Assembly (NCBI GenBank): GCA_016874795.1
Contig: VGTG01000040.1
Span: forward strand, 1-40,445
Direction of reading: 5' to 3'
Source: Deltaproteobacteria bacterium
Lineage (GTDB): Bacteria > Desulfobacterota > Binatia > UBA12015
Length of the DNA: 40,445 nt
Shown here: positions 23,703-31,326 of the stretch, one piece after another
How the letters are laid out: each line of letters opens with the position of its first letter
How positions within the stretch are numbered: the stretch's first letter is position 1
Translations under genes and position numbers: made by a program
The notes under the pieces: model-generated
Seen by the model: only the letters and a program-made list of their open reading frames with translations
Databases searched by the model: none
What the model was told of the DNA's origin: nothing

Positions 23703-24431
23703 ATGGGTACGCTCGAGGGAAAGGTCGCGGTCGTCACCGGCGGCGGCTCCGGGATCGGCTTCGCGATCGCGCGGCGCTTCGCCGAGGAGGGCGCGCGGCT
23801 CGTGCTCGTCGGCCGCCGGCGCGAGCGACTGGAACGTGCGGCGGCCGAGATCGGCCGCGGTGCCGCCGGCATCCCGGCCGACGTCGGCGTCGAAGCCGAG
23901 GTGAAGGCGGTCTTCGACCGCTTGGAGCGCGTCGATCTGTTGGTGACGTGTGCAGGGGGCGCCGTCTTCGGGACGATCGACGGCCTTCCGCCCGAGGAGT
24001 GGAAGCGTCTCTTCGAGGGCCGCTTCTTCGGGCAGATCTATGCTTGTCATCACGCCGTCCCGAAGATGCCTGCCGGTGGCGTGATCCTCCTCTGCTCCGG
24101 CATCGCCGCGGCGGCGCACGTGCCCGAGTACAGCGGCGGCTCGGCGCTCTGCGGTGCCGTGAACGCGCTCGGGCGAAATCTCGCGGTCGAGCTCGCGCCG
24201 CGCGGCATCCGCGTGAACGTGATCTCGCCCGGGCTGATCGAAGGGACGGAGATCGAGAACAACCTGGACGGCGAGAAGCTCATGCAGTTCTGGCAGAGCA
24301 CGGTGGATCGCATTCCCGCGAAGCGCGCCGGGCGTCCGGGCGACACGGCGGAAGCGGCACATTTCCTCGCGACCTGCGCGTACGCGAGCGGCATCGTCCT
24401 GGACGTCGACGGAGGGTGGACGGCGGCATGA
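23703..24431 (+). CDS. Atypical SDR lacking the YxxxK catalytic pair (SDR-4)
   Basis: 242 residues with a good SDR fold signature: TGGGSGIG at 12-19, CAGG at 83-86 in place of NNAG, and the C-terminal LDVDGGW. The active-site helix reads EYSGGSALCGAVNAL. Aligning on VNAL-RNLAVELAPRGIRVN puts Gly146 at the catalytic Tyr and Cys150 at the catalytic Lys; S132 remains and Y143 is nearby. It may still bind NAD(P) but probably does not perform standard SDR chemistry, or uses Y143 differently. ATG 23703; overlaps the next gene by ATGA. Confidence 0.85.
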   Translation: MGTLEGKVAVVTGGGSGIGFAIARRFAEEGARLVLVGRRRERLERAAAEIGRGAAGIPADVGVEAEVKAVFDRLERVDLLVTCAGGAVFGTIDGLPPEEWKRLFEGRFFGQIYACHHAVPKMPAGGVILLCSGIAAAAHVPEYSGGSALCGAVNALGRNLAVELAPRGIRVNVISPGLIEGTEIENNLDGEKLMQFWQSTVDRIPAKRAGRPGDTAEAAHFLATCAYASGIVLDVDGGWTAA

Positions 24432-24871
24432 AGACTTCGAGCGGATGGTTCCGGCGGAGCGCCTTGCTCGTGCTCCTGGGATCCGGCGCGGTCGGCGCGG
24501 CGGAGGTGCAGACGGGCACGGTCGTCGTGGTCGCGACCGGGTTCGAGTCCGAGAAGGGCGAGGTGCTGATCCAGCTCGCCAATTCGCGCGCCGACTACGA
24601 AGCGGACGACGACGGCTTCAAGCTCGCGAAGATCAAGGCCTCGGGCGGCAAGGCCGAGCACCGCTTCGAAGGCGTTCCGTACGGCGAGTACGCGATCAAG
24701 ATCTTCCACGACGAGAACTCGAACGAGGAGCTCGACATCGGCTGGACCGGCCCGGAGGAGGTCTACGGCTTCTCGAACGGGGCCCGCGGCACGCTCGGTC
24801 CTCCGGACTGGGACGATGCCAAGTTCACGCTCCGCGAGCCCGAGCACACGGCGAAGATCGAGGTGAAATAG
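24428..24871 (+). CDS. DUF2141 secreted protein
   Basis: 147 residues. Residues 1-23 form a signal peptide (SALLVLLGSGAVGAA), so the product is periplasmic or exported. The rest has the DUF2141 pattern: GEVLIQLANSRADYE, GVPYGEYAIKIFHDENSNEE, and GWTGPEEVYGFSNGARG, a small beta-sandwich with an acidic DENSNEELD loop that could bind calcium. Function of the family is not known. It overlaps SDR-4 by ATGA, so it belongs to the operon although its site of action is outside the cytosol. Confidence 0.87.
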   Translation: MKTSSGWFRRSALLVLLGSGAVGAAEVQTGTVVVVATGFESEKGEVLIQLANSRADYEADDDGFKLAKIKASGGKAEHRFEGVPYGEYAIKIFHDENSNEELDIGWTGPEEVYGFSNGARGTLGPPDWDDAKFTLREPEHTAKIEVK

Positions 24872-24873
24872 AC

Positions 24874-25281
24874 ATGGCAGAACCGCAGGATACCGAGGGC
24901 ATGGTCAGAGGCGCTCTCGAGGCGTTCAATAGCGGCGACACCGAAGCGTTCCTGGGCCGCTTCAGCGACGACATGCGCTTTCGCATGAACGGCACGCACG
25001 GTTTCTCGAACCCCTGCGCGAGCAAGGCGGAGTTCGTCGATCTGGTCGGGCGTGTGGTGGCCGGTCTCTCGGAGATGATCCAGCTCGAGGTCGAGAGCTT
25101 TCACGTCGCCGGAGAATGGGTGATCTGCGAGGCGGCGGGCCGCGCGAAGACGACCGCCGGCGAGCCGTACCTGAACTCGTACTGCATGCTCTGGCACGTG
25201 CGCGACGGCAAGATTGTCGAGCTGAAGGAGTACAACGACTCGGCTCTCATCGAGCGGATGTTCTTCCCCGAAGGCCGATGA
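24874..25281 (+). CDS. SnoaL/NTF2-like protein (ketosteroid-isomerase fold)
   Basis: 135-residue cone-shaped NTF2 fold: MVRGALEAFNSGDTEAFLGR near the start, then GFSNPCASKAEFVDLV, and a closing strand SYCMLWHVRDGKIVELKEYN. Members of this fold catalyse isomerisation, hydration or cyclisation of polyketide-, steroid- and terpene-like molecules, or serve only as binding proteins. It starts two bases after the DUF2141 stop and overlaps the next gene by ATGA. Confidence 0.83.
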   Translation: MAEPQDTEGMVRGALEAFNSGDTEAFLGRFSDDMRFRMNGTHGFSNPCASKAEFVDLVGRVVAGLSEMIQLEVESFHVAGEWVICEAAGRAKTTAGEPYLNSYCMLWHVRDGKIVELKEYNDSALIERMFFPEGR

Positions 25282-25949
25282 CCTCCGGCCGCTGCGCTGC
25301 CGGAGCGGCGTTGCTCACCGCAGCCCTCGCTTCGGCGTGCGGCGACGCTACGCCGCCGTCCGCGGTGCAAGACGAGCCGCAATGCGCGCGGGTCGTGGTC
25401 GAGCGGATCGCGCTCCGCGCGGATCCGGCGTGCTCGGCCGCGAGCCACCCGCTCGCGCGGAGCCATTTGCCCGATCTCACCCTGACGCCGGGCCTCTGTT
25501 ACACGACGGGCTCGGTGCGGGCCGAGCTCGTCGACTCGACGGGCCGCTCGCTCGCCGTGCGCATCACGGCCTACTCGGGCATCAACGGCAATCCCGTCGC
25601 CGGCGCGAGCCTGGCGCCGTTTCCCGCTCCGCTCCTCGATGCGAGCGGCGCGACGCGAGCGCTCCTTTCCGTGACCGCGGCGAGCGTCATCGAGGTGCGC
25701 GACGAGAGCGGCGCCCGGGAGATCGGTGCGCTCTTGACGCGCGACGCGGGCTGGGCCGAGCTCGATCCCGCGACGGCGCTGCCGAGCTTCGTGACGGAGC
25801 GACTCGTCGTGACCGGCGGCAGCGGCGCGCTCGCCGGTGTCGTCGGCGAGGTGCTCGCGAGCGGAGACGAGTTCGTCGCCGGCGCTCCGGCGACCGGGTC
25901 GCTGTGCGGCGCCGAGCTGCTCGACCGCCTGCGGGGAGAGGCTGCCTGA
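25278..25949 (+). CDS. Predicted lipoprotein of unknown function, last gene of the rightward run
   Basis: 223 residues. The N-terminus has a lipoprotein signal with lipobox LASAC (Cys21), so it is membrane-anchored. The mature part holds several cysteines (AC, LCYTT, SLCGAEL) and beta-rich stretches but no family I recognise. It overlaps the SnoaL-like gene by ATGA and is followed by the hairpin region at 26040-26188. It may be a substrate-binding or structural lipoprotein; nothing firmer can be said. Confidence 0.7.
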   Translation: MTSGRCAAGAALLTAALASACGDATPPSAVQDEPQCARVVVERIALRADPACSAASHPLARSHLPDLTLTPGLCYTTGSVRAELVDSTGRSLAVRITAYSGINGNPVAGASLAPFPAPLLDASGATRALLSVTAASVIEVRDESGAREIGALLTRDAGWAELDPATALPSFVTERLVVTGGSGALAGVVGEVLASGDEFVAGAPATGSLCGAELLDRLRGEAA

Positions 25950-26039
25950 AGCCGGTTGCGGTGTCGCATGAAGAGGATCCTTGCTTTCGAGCTCGGGGCG
26001 AAGTGCCGTCGGGAAGGTACGGAGCTCGTGCCCGTGGTC

Positions 26040-26188
26040 GCGGGAGGGGCTGGGCGCGCTTCCGGGCGCACCTGCTCCCTTCGGCAGGTGCCAGCGCTTT
26101 GGACCGCCGTCGGGATGCGACGGCGGTCCGCGCCGCGACGATGATCGAACCAAGCGAGGCGCCCTCCAGCGCGCCCAGCCCCTCCCGC
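26040..26188. repeat. 149-bp palindromic element with 21-bp perfect inverted ends
   Basis: Arms 26040-26060 and 26168-26188 are exact reverse complements over 21 bases (left arm begins GCGGGAGGGGCTGG). A further six-base GGGCGC/GCGCCC pairing continues inward. The interior holds two perfect hairpins: 26068-26075 with 26084-26091 (GCACCTGC/GCAGGTGC) and 26101-26112 with 26118-26129. It fills much of the gap 25950-26393, which carries no gene I can support. Possible identities: a MITE-like element, a REP/BIME-type repeat, or a structured RNA/terminator. The minus strand reads RPELESKDPLHAT, vaguely like REP-associated transposases, but this is too weak to call. Confidence 0.8.
26101..26129. terminator. 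12-bp perfect hairpin, possible bidirectional terminator
   Basis: GGACCGCCGTCG, a five-base loop GGATG, then CGACGGCGGTCC. It lies between the end of the rightward run (25949) and the converging vapC (ends 26394). There is no T-run, so it is not a textbook intrinsic terminator, but stem strength and convergent position make a termination role plausible. Confidence 0.5.
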
Positions 26189-26393
26189 TCGCTCTTCTCG
26201 CGTCGACGAGATCTTCGACTGTCGCGCGAGAGAGCCGAATCCGATCTTTCGGCGACGGCGCGCTCTTCTCGAACGCCTCGTGCGACACTCGCGACGAAGT
26301 GCGAAGAACGACATCGGTCGACGGGAGACGGTTCTCGTCCGCGAGGAAGCGACCTCCTGCTCGGTCGCCGTGAGCGCCTGCCCGCCGAACGCG

Positions 26394-26822
26394 TCACGCG
26401 AGCGGGTTACGCCAACGGAGTCCGGGAAAGCGCGCGAAATCGGCGTCGTTCGAGAGGAGCTCGCACTGGTGTTCGATGGCGAGCGCAGCCAGATGAGTGT
26501 CGGTGGTCATTCCTCCGGCGACACCCGTCGCCGAGAAAAGTTGCCGGAGAACGGCGAGGTGCCGCGGTCCCGGATCGAGAACCTGGACGTGCTCGCGTTC
26601 GAGCCAGGTCGCGACATGGTCGAGCGCTTCTACGGGGTCCACCGGATCGACGAGCACCGACGCATGCGTGATCAGACGCACGAACCCAAGAGAGACGGCC
26701 CAAGCGATGCCGACCGGCTGCTCACGCGTCAGCGTCTCCTCCCACCAGGCGCGCGCGGAGGCGTGACGAGGCGCCGCCTCGTTGTGCGCGTATACGAGGA
26801 GGTTCACGTCGGGCAGGATCAC
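26394..26822 (-). CDS. vapC: VapC-family PIN-domain toxin, module 1
   Basis: 142-residue PIN-domain ribonuclease toxin. Acidic metal ligands are D5 (MILPDVNLLVYA), D108 (TTDTHLAALAIEH) and D126 (SNDADFARF); the end FPGLRWRNPL is a family hallmark. The usual PIN glutamate position shows Gly46 (SLGF), which as I recall is common in this VapC subfamily. The target would be a tRNA or rRNA site. ATG 26822 overlaps the antitoxin stop by four bases, the standard order antitoxin then toxin. Confidence 0.9.
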   Translation of the reverse strand: MILPDVNLLVYAHNEAAPRHASARAWWEETLTREQPVGIAWAVSLGFVRLITHASVLVDPVDPVEALDHVATWLEREHVQVLDPGPRHLAVLRQLFSATGVAGGMTTDTHLAALAIEHQCELLSNDADFARFPGLRWRNPLA

Positions 26823-27076
26823 CGCGCGCGGTCGCCTCGATCGCGCGCCTCGAGATCATCGACGAGCTGGTTCAGCCGCTCTGGATCGACACCTGGCCGG
26901 AAGCGGCTCGCGAACGTCCGCACCCGGAACGGCGTGGTCGCGCTCTGCGTGCCCGTCGACGAAAGACCGCGGCGAAGCACCGCGTTCACCACTTCCTTGA
27001 AGGGCCGGCCCTGGCGGTGCGCGAGCCGGCGAAGCTTGTCGGCGACGTCGTCGTCGAGAGTGAGAGTCGTACGCAC
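26819..27076 (-). CDS. vapB: VapB-family antitoxin, module 1
   Basis: 85 residues: an N-terminal ribbon-helix-helix DNA-binding part (RTTLTLDDDVADKLRRLAHR, then VVNAVLRRGL), then a C-terminal toxin-neutralising tail (FRPGVDPERLNQLVDDLE). The start is GTG 27076; nearby ATG codons are in another frame. A perfect 12-bp palindrome lies five bases upstream, a probable autoregulatory operator. Confidence 0.88.
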   Translation of the reverse strand: MRTTLTLDDDVADKLRRLAHRQGRPFKEVVNAVLRRGLSSTGTQSATTPFRVRTFASRFRPGVDPERLNQLVDDLEARDRGDRAR

Positions 27077-27080
27077 CGCC

Positions 27081-27092
27081 GCATCATGATGC
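27081..27092. promoter_or_regulatory. GCATCATGATGC palindrome upstream of vapB-1
   Basis: Perfect 12-bp palindrome five bases before the vapB-1 GTG start. Ribbon-helix-helix antitoxins usually repress their own promoter through such short inverted repeats. Binding is inferred. Confidence 0.55.
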
Positions 27093-27152
27093 GCACGATT
27101 GCTGATGTCAAGATGCGTGAGCGCGATGCACCTCGCCGGAAGGACGATGCAT

Positions 27153-27224
27153 CCCCGCCTGCTGCGTTGCGCCTCCTCGGCATAGCCTACGGCTATGACT
27201 CGTCGGGGCGCCTTGCAGGCGGGG
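27153..27224. repeat. REP-like nested palindrome
   Basis: Outer arms CCCCGCCTGC (27153-27162) and GCAGGCGGGG (27215-27224) are perfect complements; a central hairpin CATAGCC-TAC-GGCTATG lies at 27181-27197, and TTGCGCC/GGCGCC give further pairing. It is in the gap between vapB-1 (27076) and the lipoprotein stop (27321). The right arm is the unit amplified in the neighbouring tandem array. Confidence 0.65.
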
Positions 27225-27277
27225 CGCCTTGCAGGCGGGGCGCCTTGCAGGCGGGGCGCCTTGCAGGCGGGGCGCCT
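27205..27277. repeat. 16-bp tandem array, four full copies plus a half
   Basis: Exact head-to-tail copies of GGGGCGCCTTGCAGGC at 27205, 27221, 27237 and 27253, followed by GGGGCGCCT. Each unit contains a small inverted repeat GCCT-TGC-AGGC. The copies are identical, which suggests recent slippage and a likely variable copy number. There are no spacers, so it is not CRISPR. Confidence 0.95.
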
Positions 27278-27320
27278 CGATCTTCCGGCTCGGTCCGGGA
27301 ATGGATTGATTCACAAACTC

Positions 27321-30155
27321 TCAGTCCTCGAGCCGGTTGGCGTTGGCGATGTCGCCGGCCTGCGGGTCTTCCTCGACGAGGAACGAGCCGACGAGCCGGC
27401 CGGAGCCGTTCTCGCGCGGCCAGGCGCCGCAGACGAAGGGCTCGCCCTCGAGTGAGAGCGTCGCATTGCCGACTTTTGGATTGGCGGCGGTGAAGTAGGC
27501 GTCGGCGCGGCCGGTCGTGTACGCGACGCGGCTCGCCGGCGGGTAGGTCGCGAGGACGCAGTCGTCGCCCGCTCCGGCGAGGAGCTGCACGAAAGCCTGC
27601 TCGCACTCGAGCGTCATCGCGCCGGCGGGGCCCGGCTCGCCGAGTCCCGTCGTGATCACGACCGGATTCCCCTGCGTGCCCGGACCGGCGCTGTCCTGCA
27701 CGGTGAGCGTGTCGGCGGCGGTGCCGCCGTCGCAGTCGAGGAGTCCCGTGCAACCGTCGAGGCGAACGCAGTAGGTCCCGTAGGTCCCGCCGAGGATGGC
27801 CGCGGAGAAGTAGGAGGGGCCCGCGACCGAAACGGGCGCGACCAGGCCCTCGTCCGGCGCGCCGGCGACGAGATCGATCACTCCCCGTAGCTCGCCAAGT
27901 GGCGTGCCGGCCCCGAGGGCCGACGAGTAGAACGAGCCGCCGAAGCTGAAGTGGCGCGTCCCGAGCGCGCCGTCCCCGACGCGGCAGGCGAGCGAGCAGT
28001 CGCCTCCGGGCGGATCGCACTCCTCGCCGCACTCGGCGCTCGGAACTCCGTCTCCGCAGCTCGAGCCGACTTCGAGCGCGCACGCCGGCGAGCAACCGTC
28101 GCAGGCATCGAGGTTGCCGTCGTCGCACGCTTCGCCGCCGCAGAGGTCGCCGTCCCCACAGGCCGCATTCGAACGGCACGCCGCCGAGCAGCCGTCACAG
28201 CCGGTCGAGTTGCCGTCGTCGCACTCCTCGCCGGCATCGACCACGCCGTCGCCGCACGTCGGGATGCGCTGGCACGCCGCGGAGCATCCCTCGCCCGGTG
28301 GATCGCACTCCTCGCCGCAGGCGGCCACGCCGTCGCCGCAGCGCCAACCCGACTCGACCGAGCCGTCCCTGCTGCAGCCGTCGCAGTCGTTCTGGTTGCC
28401 GTCGTCACACGCCTCGGCGCCGCACGCCGCACCGTCGCCGGGGCCGGTCTCGAGCCGACACGCGGCCGAGCAGCCGTCGCAGCTCGCCGCGTTGCGGTCG
28501 TCGCACTCTTCTCCGAGCTGCACGGCGCCGTCGCCGCAGTCGCCTTCCCGCTCGAGGAGCTCGATCCGGATGAGCCGGCCGGTCCCCTCTCGATCGGGAG
28601 CGATCTCGCCGTCCGACGTGCACGTCCAGATGCTGCCGTCGTCGCCGATCTCGATCTCGCGGGTGAAGTCGACCGGCGTCGGAAGCGGGATGATCGTCCA
28701 CTCTTCGGTGGACGGCCGGAAGCGGATCATCGAGTCGGAGTTCGAGCCGGTGATCCACACGTCGCCGCTCGCGCGATCGACGGTGATCGCGTACGGCAGC
28801 TCGCTGCCGCGCGGGTGGGTCGGCAGCGGATACACCGTCCAGCTCTCGGTCTTCGGATCGAAGCGGCCGAGCACCGAGGCGCCGTATCCCGGTACCCAGA
28901 CGACGCCGTCGGGGCCGACGAAGAGACGGCGCGGGCCGTCGAAGGGCGGCTGCCACGAGCGCACCTCGCCGGTCTCGGGATCGATCCTGCCGATGCGGTG
29001 GCCGAAGAGCTGCGACCACCAGATCGACTGGTCGGGCGCGACGTCGAGGCCGTACGCGACGGGAATCGGGACGCCGCTGACGGCCGGGTCCGCCAGTGGG
29101 AGCCTGAAGTAGCGGAACTCGCCGGTCGCGGGATCGAAGCGCGCGACGTGATTCGAGCGCGTCAGCGTCTCCCACAAGATGCCGGCGTCGTCGAACCGCA
29201 GCGTGTGCGGATACGAGCCGAGGTCCTCGCCGAGACGCGGATGCGGGTAGTGCGTGAACTCTCCCGTCTCGACGTCGAGACGGATCAGCTCCTCGGGACC
29301 GGGCGCGGTGATCCACATCGAGCCGTCCGCCGCGCGCTCGACGGAGTGGCCGCCGCCCGCGAGCGGATGAGCCCGACGCTCGTTCGTCGCAGGATCGAGA
29401 GCGTACATCCCCGGCACCATGAAGACGGTGCCGTCGGCGGCGAGCTCGAGGTCGTGACAACCCGGACGCTCGACCGGATCGATCTCCCATTCGGTGATGA
29501 CCGCCCGGACGGCGTCGCCGCTCGGCGCCGGCGGCGCCGCGAAGCGCGGATAGATCGCACCGGGTCCGAAGGTCTCGAGGAGAGTCGGGCGTAGAACCGG
29601 CCGCGTCTCGTCGAAGAACGGCACTCCTCCGTAAACGGTCATGCGATCGATGACCGCGTGCCAGTCGTCGGCGGAGCGCGGCTCGCGGAACTCGTGGCTC
29701 CCGATCTGGTGGCAGTTCGCGCAAGCGCGGCTGAAGTCTCCTCGGACGCGCGCGCTCGGCCACTCGATCAGCGAGTAGAAGTAGTTGGCGGGGAGCTGCG
29801 CGTTCACGTCCCGCGCCGGCGCCAGCGTGAAGTCGACGGAGGCTCCTCGGTCGGCCGGGACGTCTTCCCGGAAGGATTCCTCGTAGCCGACGAGCCTTGC
29901 GCGAACGCGATACGCTCCCGCGTCGAGAGCGGGAAGCCGGAAGCGCCCCTCGCCGTCGGTGAAGACGCTCGTGCTCCTCGCCGCGGCGTCGTCGTAGGCG
30001 GTGACCATCACGCCCGAGAGGGCCGCTCCGCCTTCGGTGGTCACTCGCCCGCCGAGGCCCGTGCCCGACGGCGATCCGCCGGAGCTCGAGTCTCCGCATC
30101 CCGCCCAGGCGATTGCGACGATCGAGAGGAGCCCGGCCCGCCACGAGTGCGTCAT
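27321..30155 (-). CDS. Large lipoprotein: carboxypeptidase-regulatory-like domain, CxxCH heme motif, Vgb-like beta-propeller, six DUF4215 repeats
   Basis: 944 residues. Lipobox WAGC (Cys20) predicts a lipid anchor. Residues 35-112 resemble the CarboxypepD_reg fold (GEGRFRLPALDAGAYRVRAR). One cytochrome c motif, CANCH (145-149), follows. About 215-530 is a propeller with virginiamycin-B-lyase-like blades (IDPETGEV, DGVVWVPG, GDVWITG). About 545-725 has six Cys-rich DUF4215 repeats (CGDG...EECDDGN...CDGCSAAC). The last 215 residues are a beta-rich domain I do not recognise. The combination suggests a cell-surface redox or binding protein; lyase function is unproven. I start at ATG 30155, which begins the signal peptide; GTG 30170 is in frame upstream. 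Confidence 0.85.
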   Translation of the reverse strand: MTHSWRAGLLSIVAIAWAGCGDSSSGGSPSGTGLGGRVTTEGGAALSGVMVTAYDDAAARSTSVFTDGEGRFRLPALDAGAYRVRARLVGYEESFREDVPADRGASVDFTLAPARDVNAQLPANYFYSLIEWPSARVRGDFSRACANCHQIGSHEFREPRSADDWHAVIDRMTVYGGVPFFDETRPVLRPTLLETFGPGAIYPRFAAPPAPSGDAVRAVITEWEIDPVERPGCHDLELAADGTVFMVPGMYALDPATNERRAHPLAGGGHSVERAADGSMWITAPGPEELIRLDVETGEFTHYPHPRLGEDLGSYPHTLRFDDAGILWETLTRSNHVARFDPATGEFRYFRLPLADPAVSGVPIPVAYGLDVAPDQSIWWSQLFGHRIGRIDPETGEVRSWQPPFDGPRRLFVGPDGVVWVPGYGASVLGRFDPKTESWTVYPLPTHPRGSELPYAITVDRASGDVWITGSNSDSMIRFRPSTEEWTIIPLPTPVDFTREIEIGDDGSIWTCTSDGEIAPDREGTGRLIRIELLEREGDCGDGAVQLGEECDDRNAASCDGCSAACRLETGPGDGAACGAEACDDGNQNDCDGCSRDGSVESGWRCGDGVAACGEECDPPGEGCSAACQRIPTCGDGVVDAGEECDDGNSTGCDGCSAACRSNAACGDGDLCGGEACDDGNLDACDGCSPACALEVGSSCGDGVPSAECGEECDPPGGDCSLACRVGDGALGTRHFSFGGSFYSSALGAGTPLGELRGVIDLVAGAPDEGLVAPVSVAGPSYFSAAILGGTYGTYCVRLDGCTGLLDCDGGTAADTLTVQDSAGPGTQGNPVVITTGLGEPGPAGAMTLECEQAFVQLLAGAGDDCVLATYPPASRVAYTTGRADAYFTAANPKVGNATLSLEGEPFVCGAWPRENGSGRLVGSFLVEEDPQAGDIANANRLED

Positions 30156-30292
30156 GGCGTCTGATGCCACGGGTACGCGAACGGCGCCAGGCCCCGTGTT
30201 GCTCGCGCCGATGGCGCGGCAGAAGGCGATGCTCGCCGTGGCCCCGGCTGGTCCTGCGTCGAGCGATGGGCTACGCCGTCTGCCGACGCAAG

Positions 30293-30806
30293 ATGAGCCA
30301 CGACCTGATCATCGTCGGCGCCGGAACGGCGGGCTGCGTCCTGGCGGAGCGGCTCACGAGCTCCGGCAAGCTTCGGGTCCTCTTGCTCGAAGCCGGCGGT
30401 CCGCCGACCAATCGCTTCGTCTCGATCCCGGCCGGGATGCCGAAGCTCTTCAAGAGCGAGTGCGACTGGGCGTTCGAGAGCGAGCCGCAGGCCGCGGTCG
30501 GCGGGCGGCGCGTCTTCACGCGGCGCGGCAAGATGCTCGGCGGCTCCTCCAAGTTCCTCGAGCCGCCGCGTGAGCACGGATTCACGCTCGCGCCGGCCGT
30601 GGCGGCGCCTCGCTCGCGCGGGCGGCTCGGCCTGCGGAGCCCTGATCCGCTCGCGCCGCCGGTGATCGACCCGGGGTTTCCGCGGCCTCGAAGGCCTCTG
30701 GATCGCCGACGCGTCCGTCATGCCGTCGGTGCCGCGCGGACACCCGAACGCCGTGGTCGCGATGATCGCGGAGCGCGCTTCGCGGTGGATCGAGAGCGCG
30801 CTCTGA
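30293..30806 (+). pseudogene. GMC oxidoreductase (choline-dehydrogenase-like) remnant with internal deletions and a frameshift
   Basis: Three pieces of one GMC flavoenzyme remain in order. Piece 1, from ATG 30293, is the FAD-binding N-terminus (DLIIVGAGTAGCVLAERLTS to GKMLGGSS). It jumps in frame at about 30555 to the C-terminal segment GFTLAPAVAAPRSRGRL, ending PPVIDPGF. At about 30675-30685 the frame changes and the closing motif follows (LEGLWIADASVMPSVPRGHP), stopping at 30806. A normal member has about 530 residues; only about 170 codons survive, so at least two deletions occurred. It cannot make a working enzyme. It may once have belonged to the alcohol-oxidising part of the locus. Confidence 0.88.
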
Positions 30807-30853
30807 CCGAATCGTGGCGGCGCTTGCGGATTCGTTCTCGGGCGACCCGCAGC

Positions 30854-30875
30854 GCGCTCGCGAATCGCGGAGCGC
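30854..30875. terminator. Candidate hairpin between convergent genes
   Basis: GCGCTCGCGA pairs with TCGCGGAGCGC with one bulge, in the 94-base gap between the GMC remnant and the converging vapC-2. No T-run; weak call. Confidence 0.3.
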
Positions 30876-30900
30876 TCGACCCGTGAATCTCTCCTTGGCG

Positions 30901-31326
30901 TCAGCGGAGCGGATTGCGAACCGTCAATCCGCGAAAGCGGGAGAAGTCGCGGTCGGCCGTCCATAGCTCTTCGATCGCGTGTTGCCGGCACAACGCTGCG
31001 ATCCGCGCGTCATGGACTCGTGGGCCGACGACTTTCGAGTCGCGCAGCACCTCGGCAAGGACCTCGGCGTATCCGTCAACCTCGGCGAGCAAGACGGTCG
31101 TCGGAAAGGCGGTCCAGCTCACGACGGCGCCGAGTGCCTCCGCGAGCGGGGAGGGTGGATCGAAGATCCGGGGGTGCGTCGCAATGGCGAGGAACTCGTG
31201 GACGCAAGGCCATGGGAGTCCCCAGGGCTGGCGCGCCGCTTCCGTCAGCCGCGCGGTCGCCGCCTCGTGCCACGGCGACTCTTCGCGATGCGCGTAAAGA
31301 AGGATGTTCGTATCGACCGCGATCAC
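30901..31326 (-). CDS. vapC: VapC-family PIN-domain toxin, module 2
   Basis: 141-residue PIN-domain ribonuclease with a complete acidic set: D5 (VDTNILLYAHR), E44 (VHEFLAIATHPR), D106 (VHDARIAAL) and D125 (TADRDFSRF); it ends RGLTVRNPL. The start GTG 31326 overlaps the antitoxin stop (GTGA). Although it shares the general end motif with VapC-1, the two are clearly different sequences, so the modules probably arrived separately. Confidence 0.9.
   Translation of the reverse strand: MIAVDTNILLYAHREESPWHEAATARLTEAARQPWGLPWPCVHEFLAIATHPRIFDPPSPLAEALGAVVSWTAFPTTVLLAEVDGYAEVLAEVLRDSKVVGPRVHDARIAALCRQHAIEELWTADRDFSRFRGLTVRNPLR

Noticed and set aside
26068-26129. tRNA or known riboswitch in the hairpin region
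   Set aside because: No acceptor stem or T-loop sequence is visible and the hairpins are simple perfect stems; no known riboswitch core was recognised.
25101-26397. Minus-strand reading frames across 25950-26390, some with RPELESKDPLHAT, vaguely like REP-associated transposases
   Set aside because: Resemblance is limited to a few residues and no catalytic HuH or Tyr motif follows; the region is better described by its inverted repeats.
27205-27277. CRISPR-like array
   Set aside because: The 16-bp units are contiguous with no spacers, and there are no cas genes.
27321-30155. Streptogramin B lyase (vgb) antibiotic-resistance gene
   Set aside because: Only the propeller repeat type is shared; the protein is a large anchored multi-domain product and the lyase catalytic residues were not identified.
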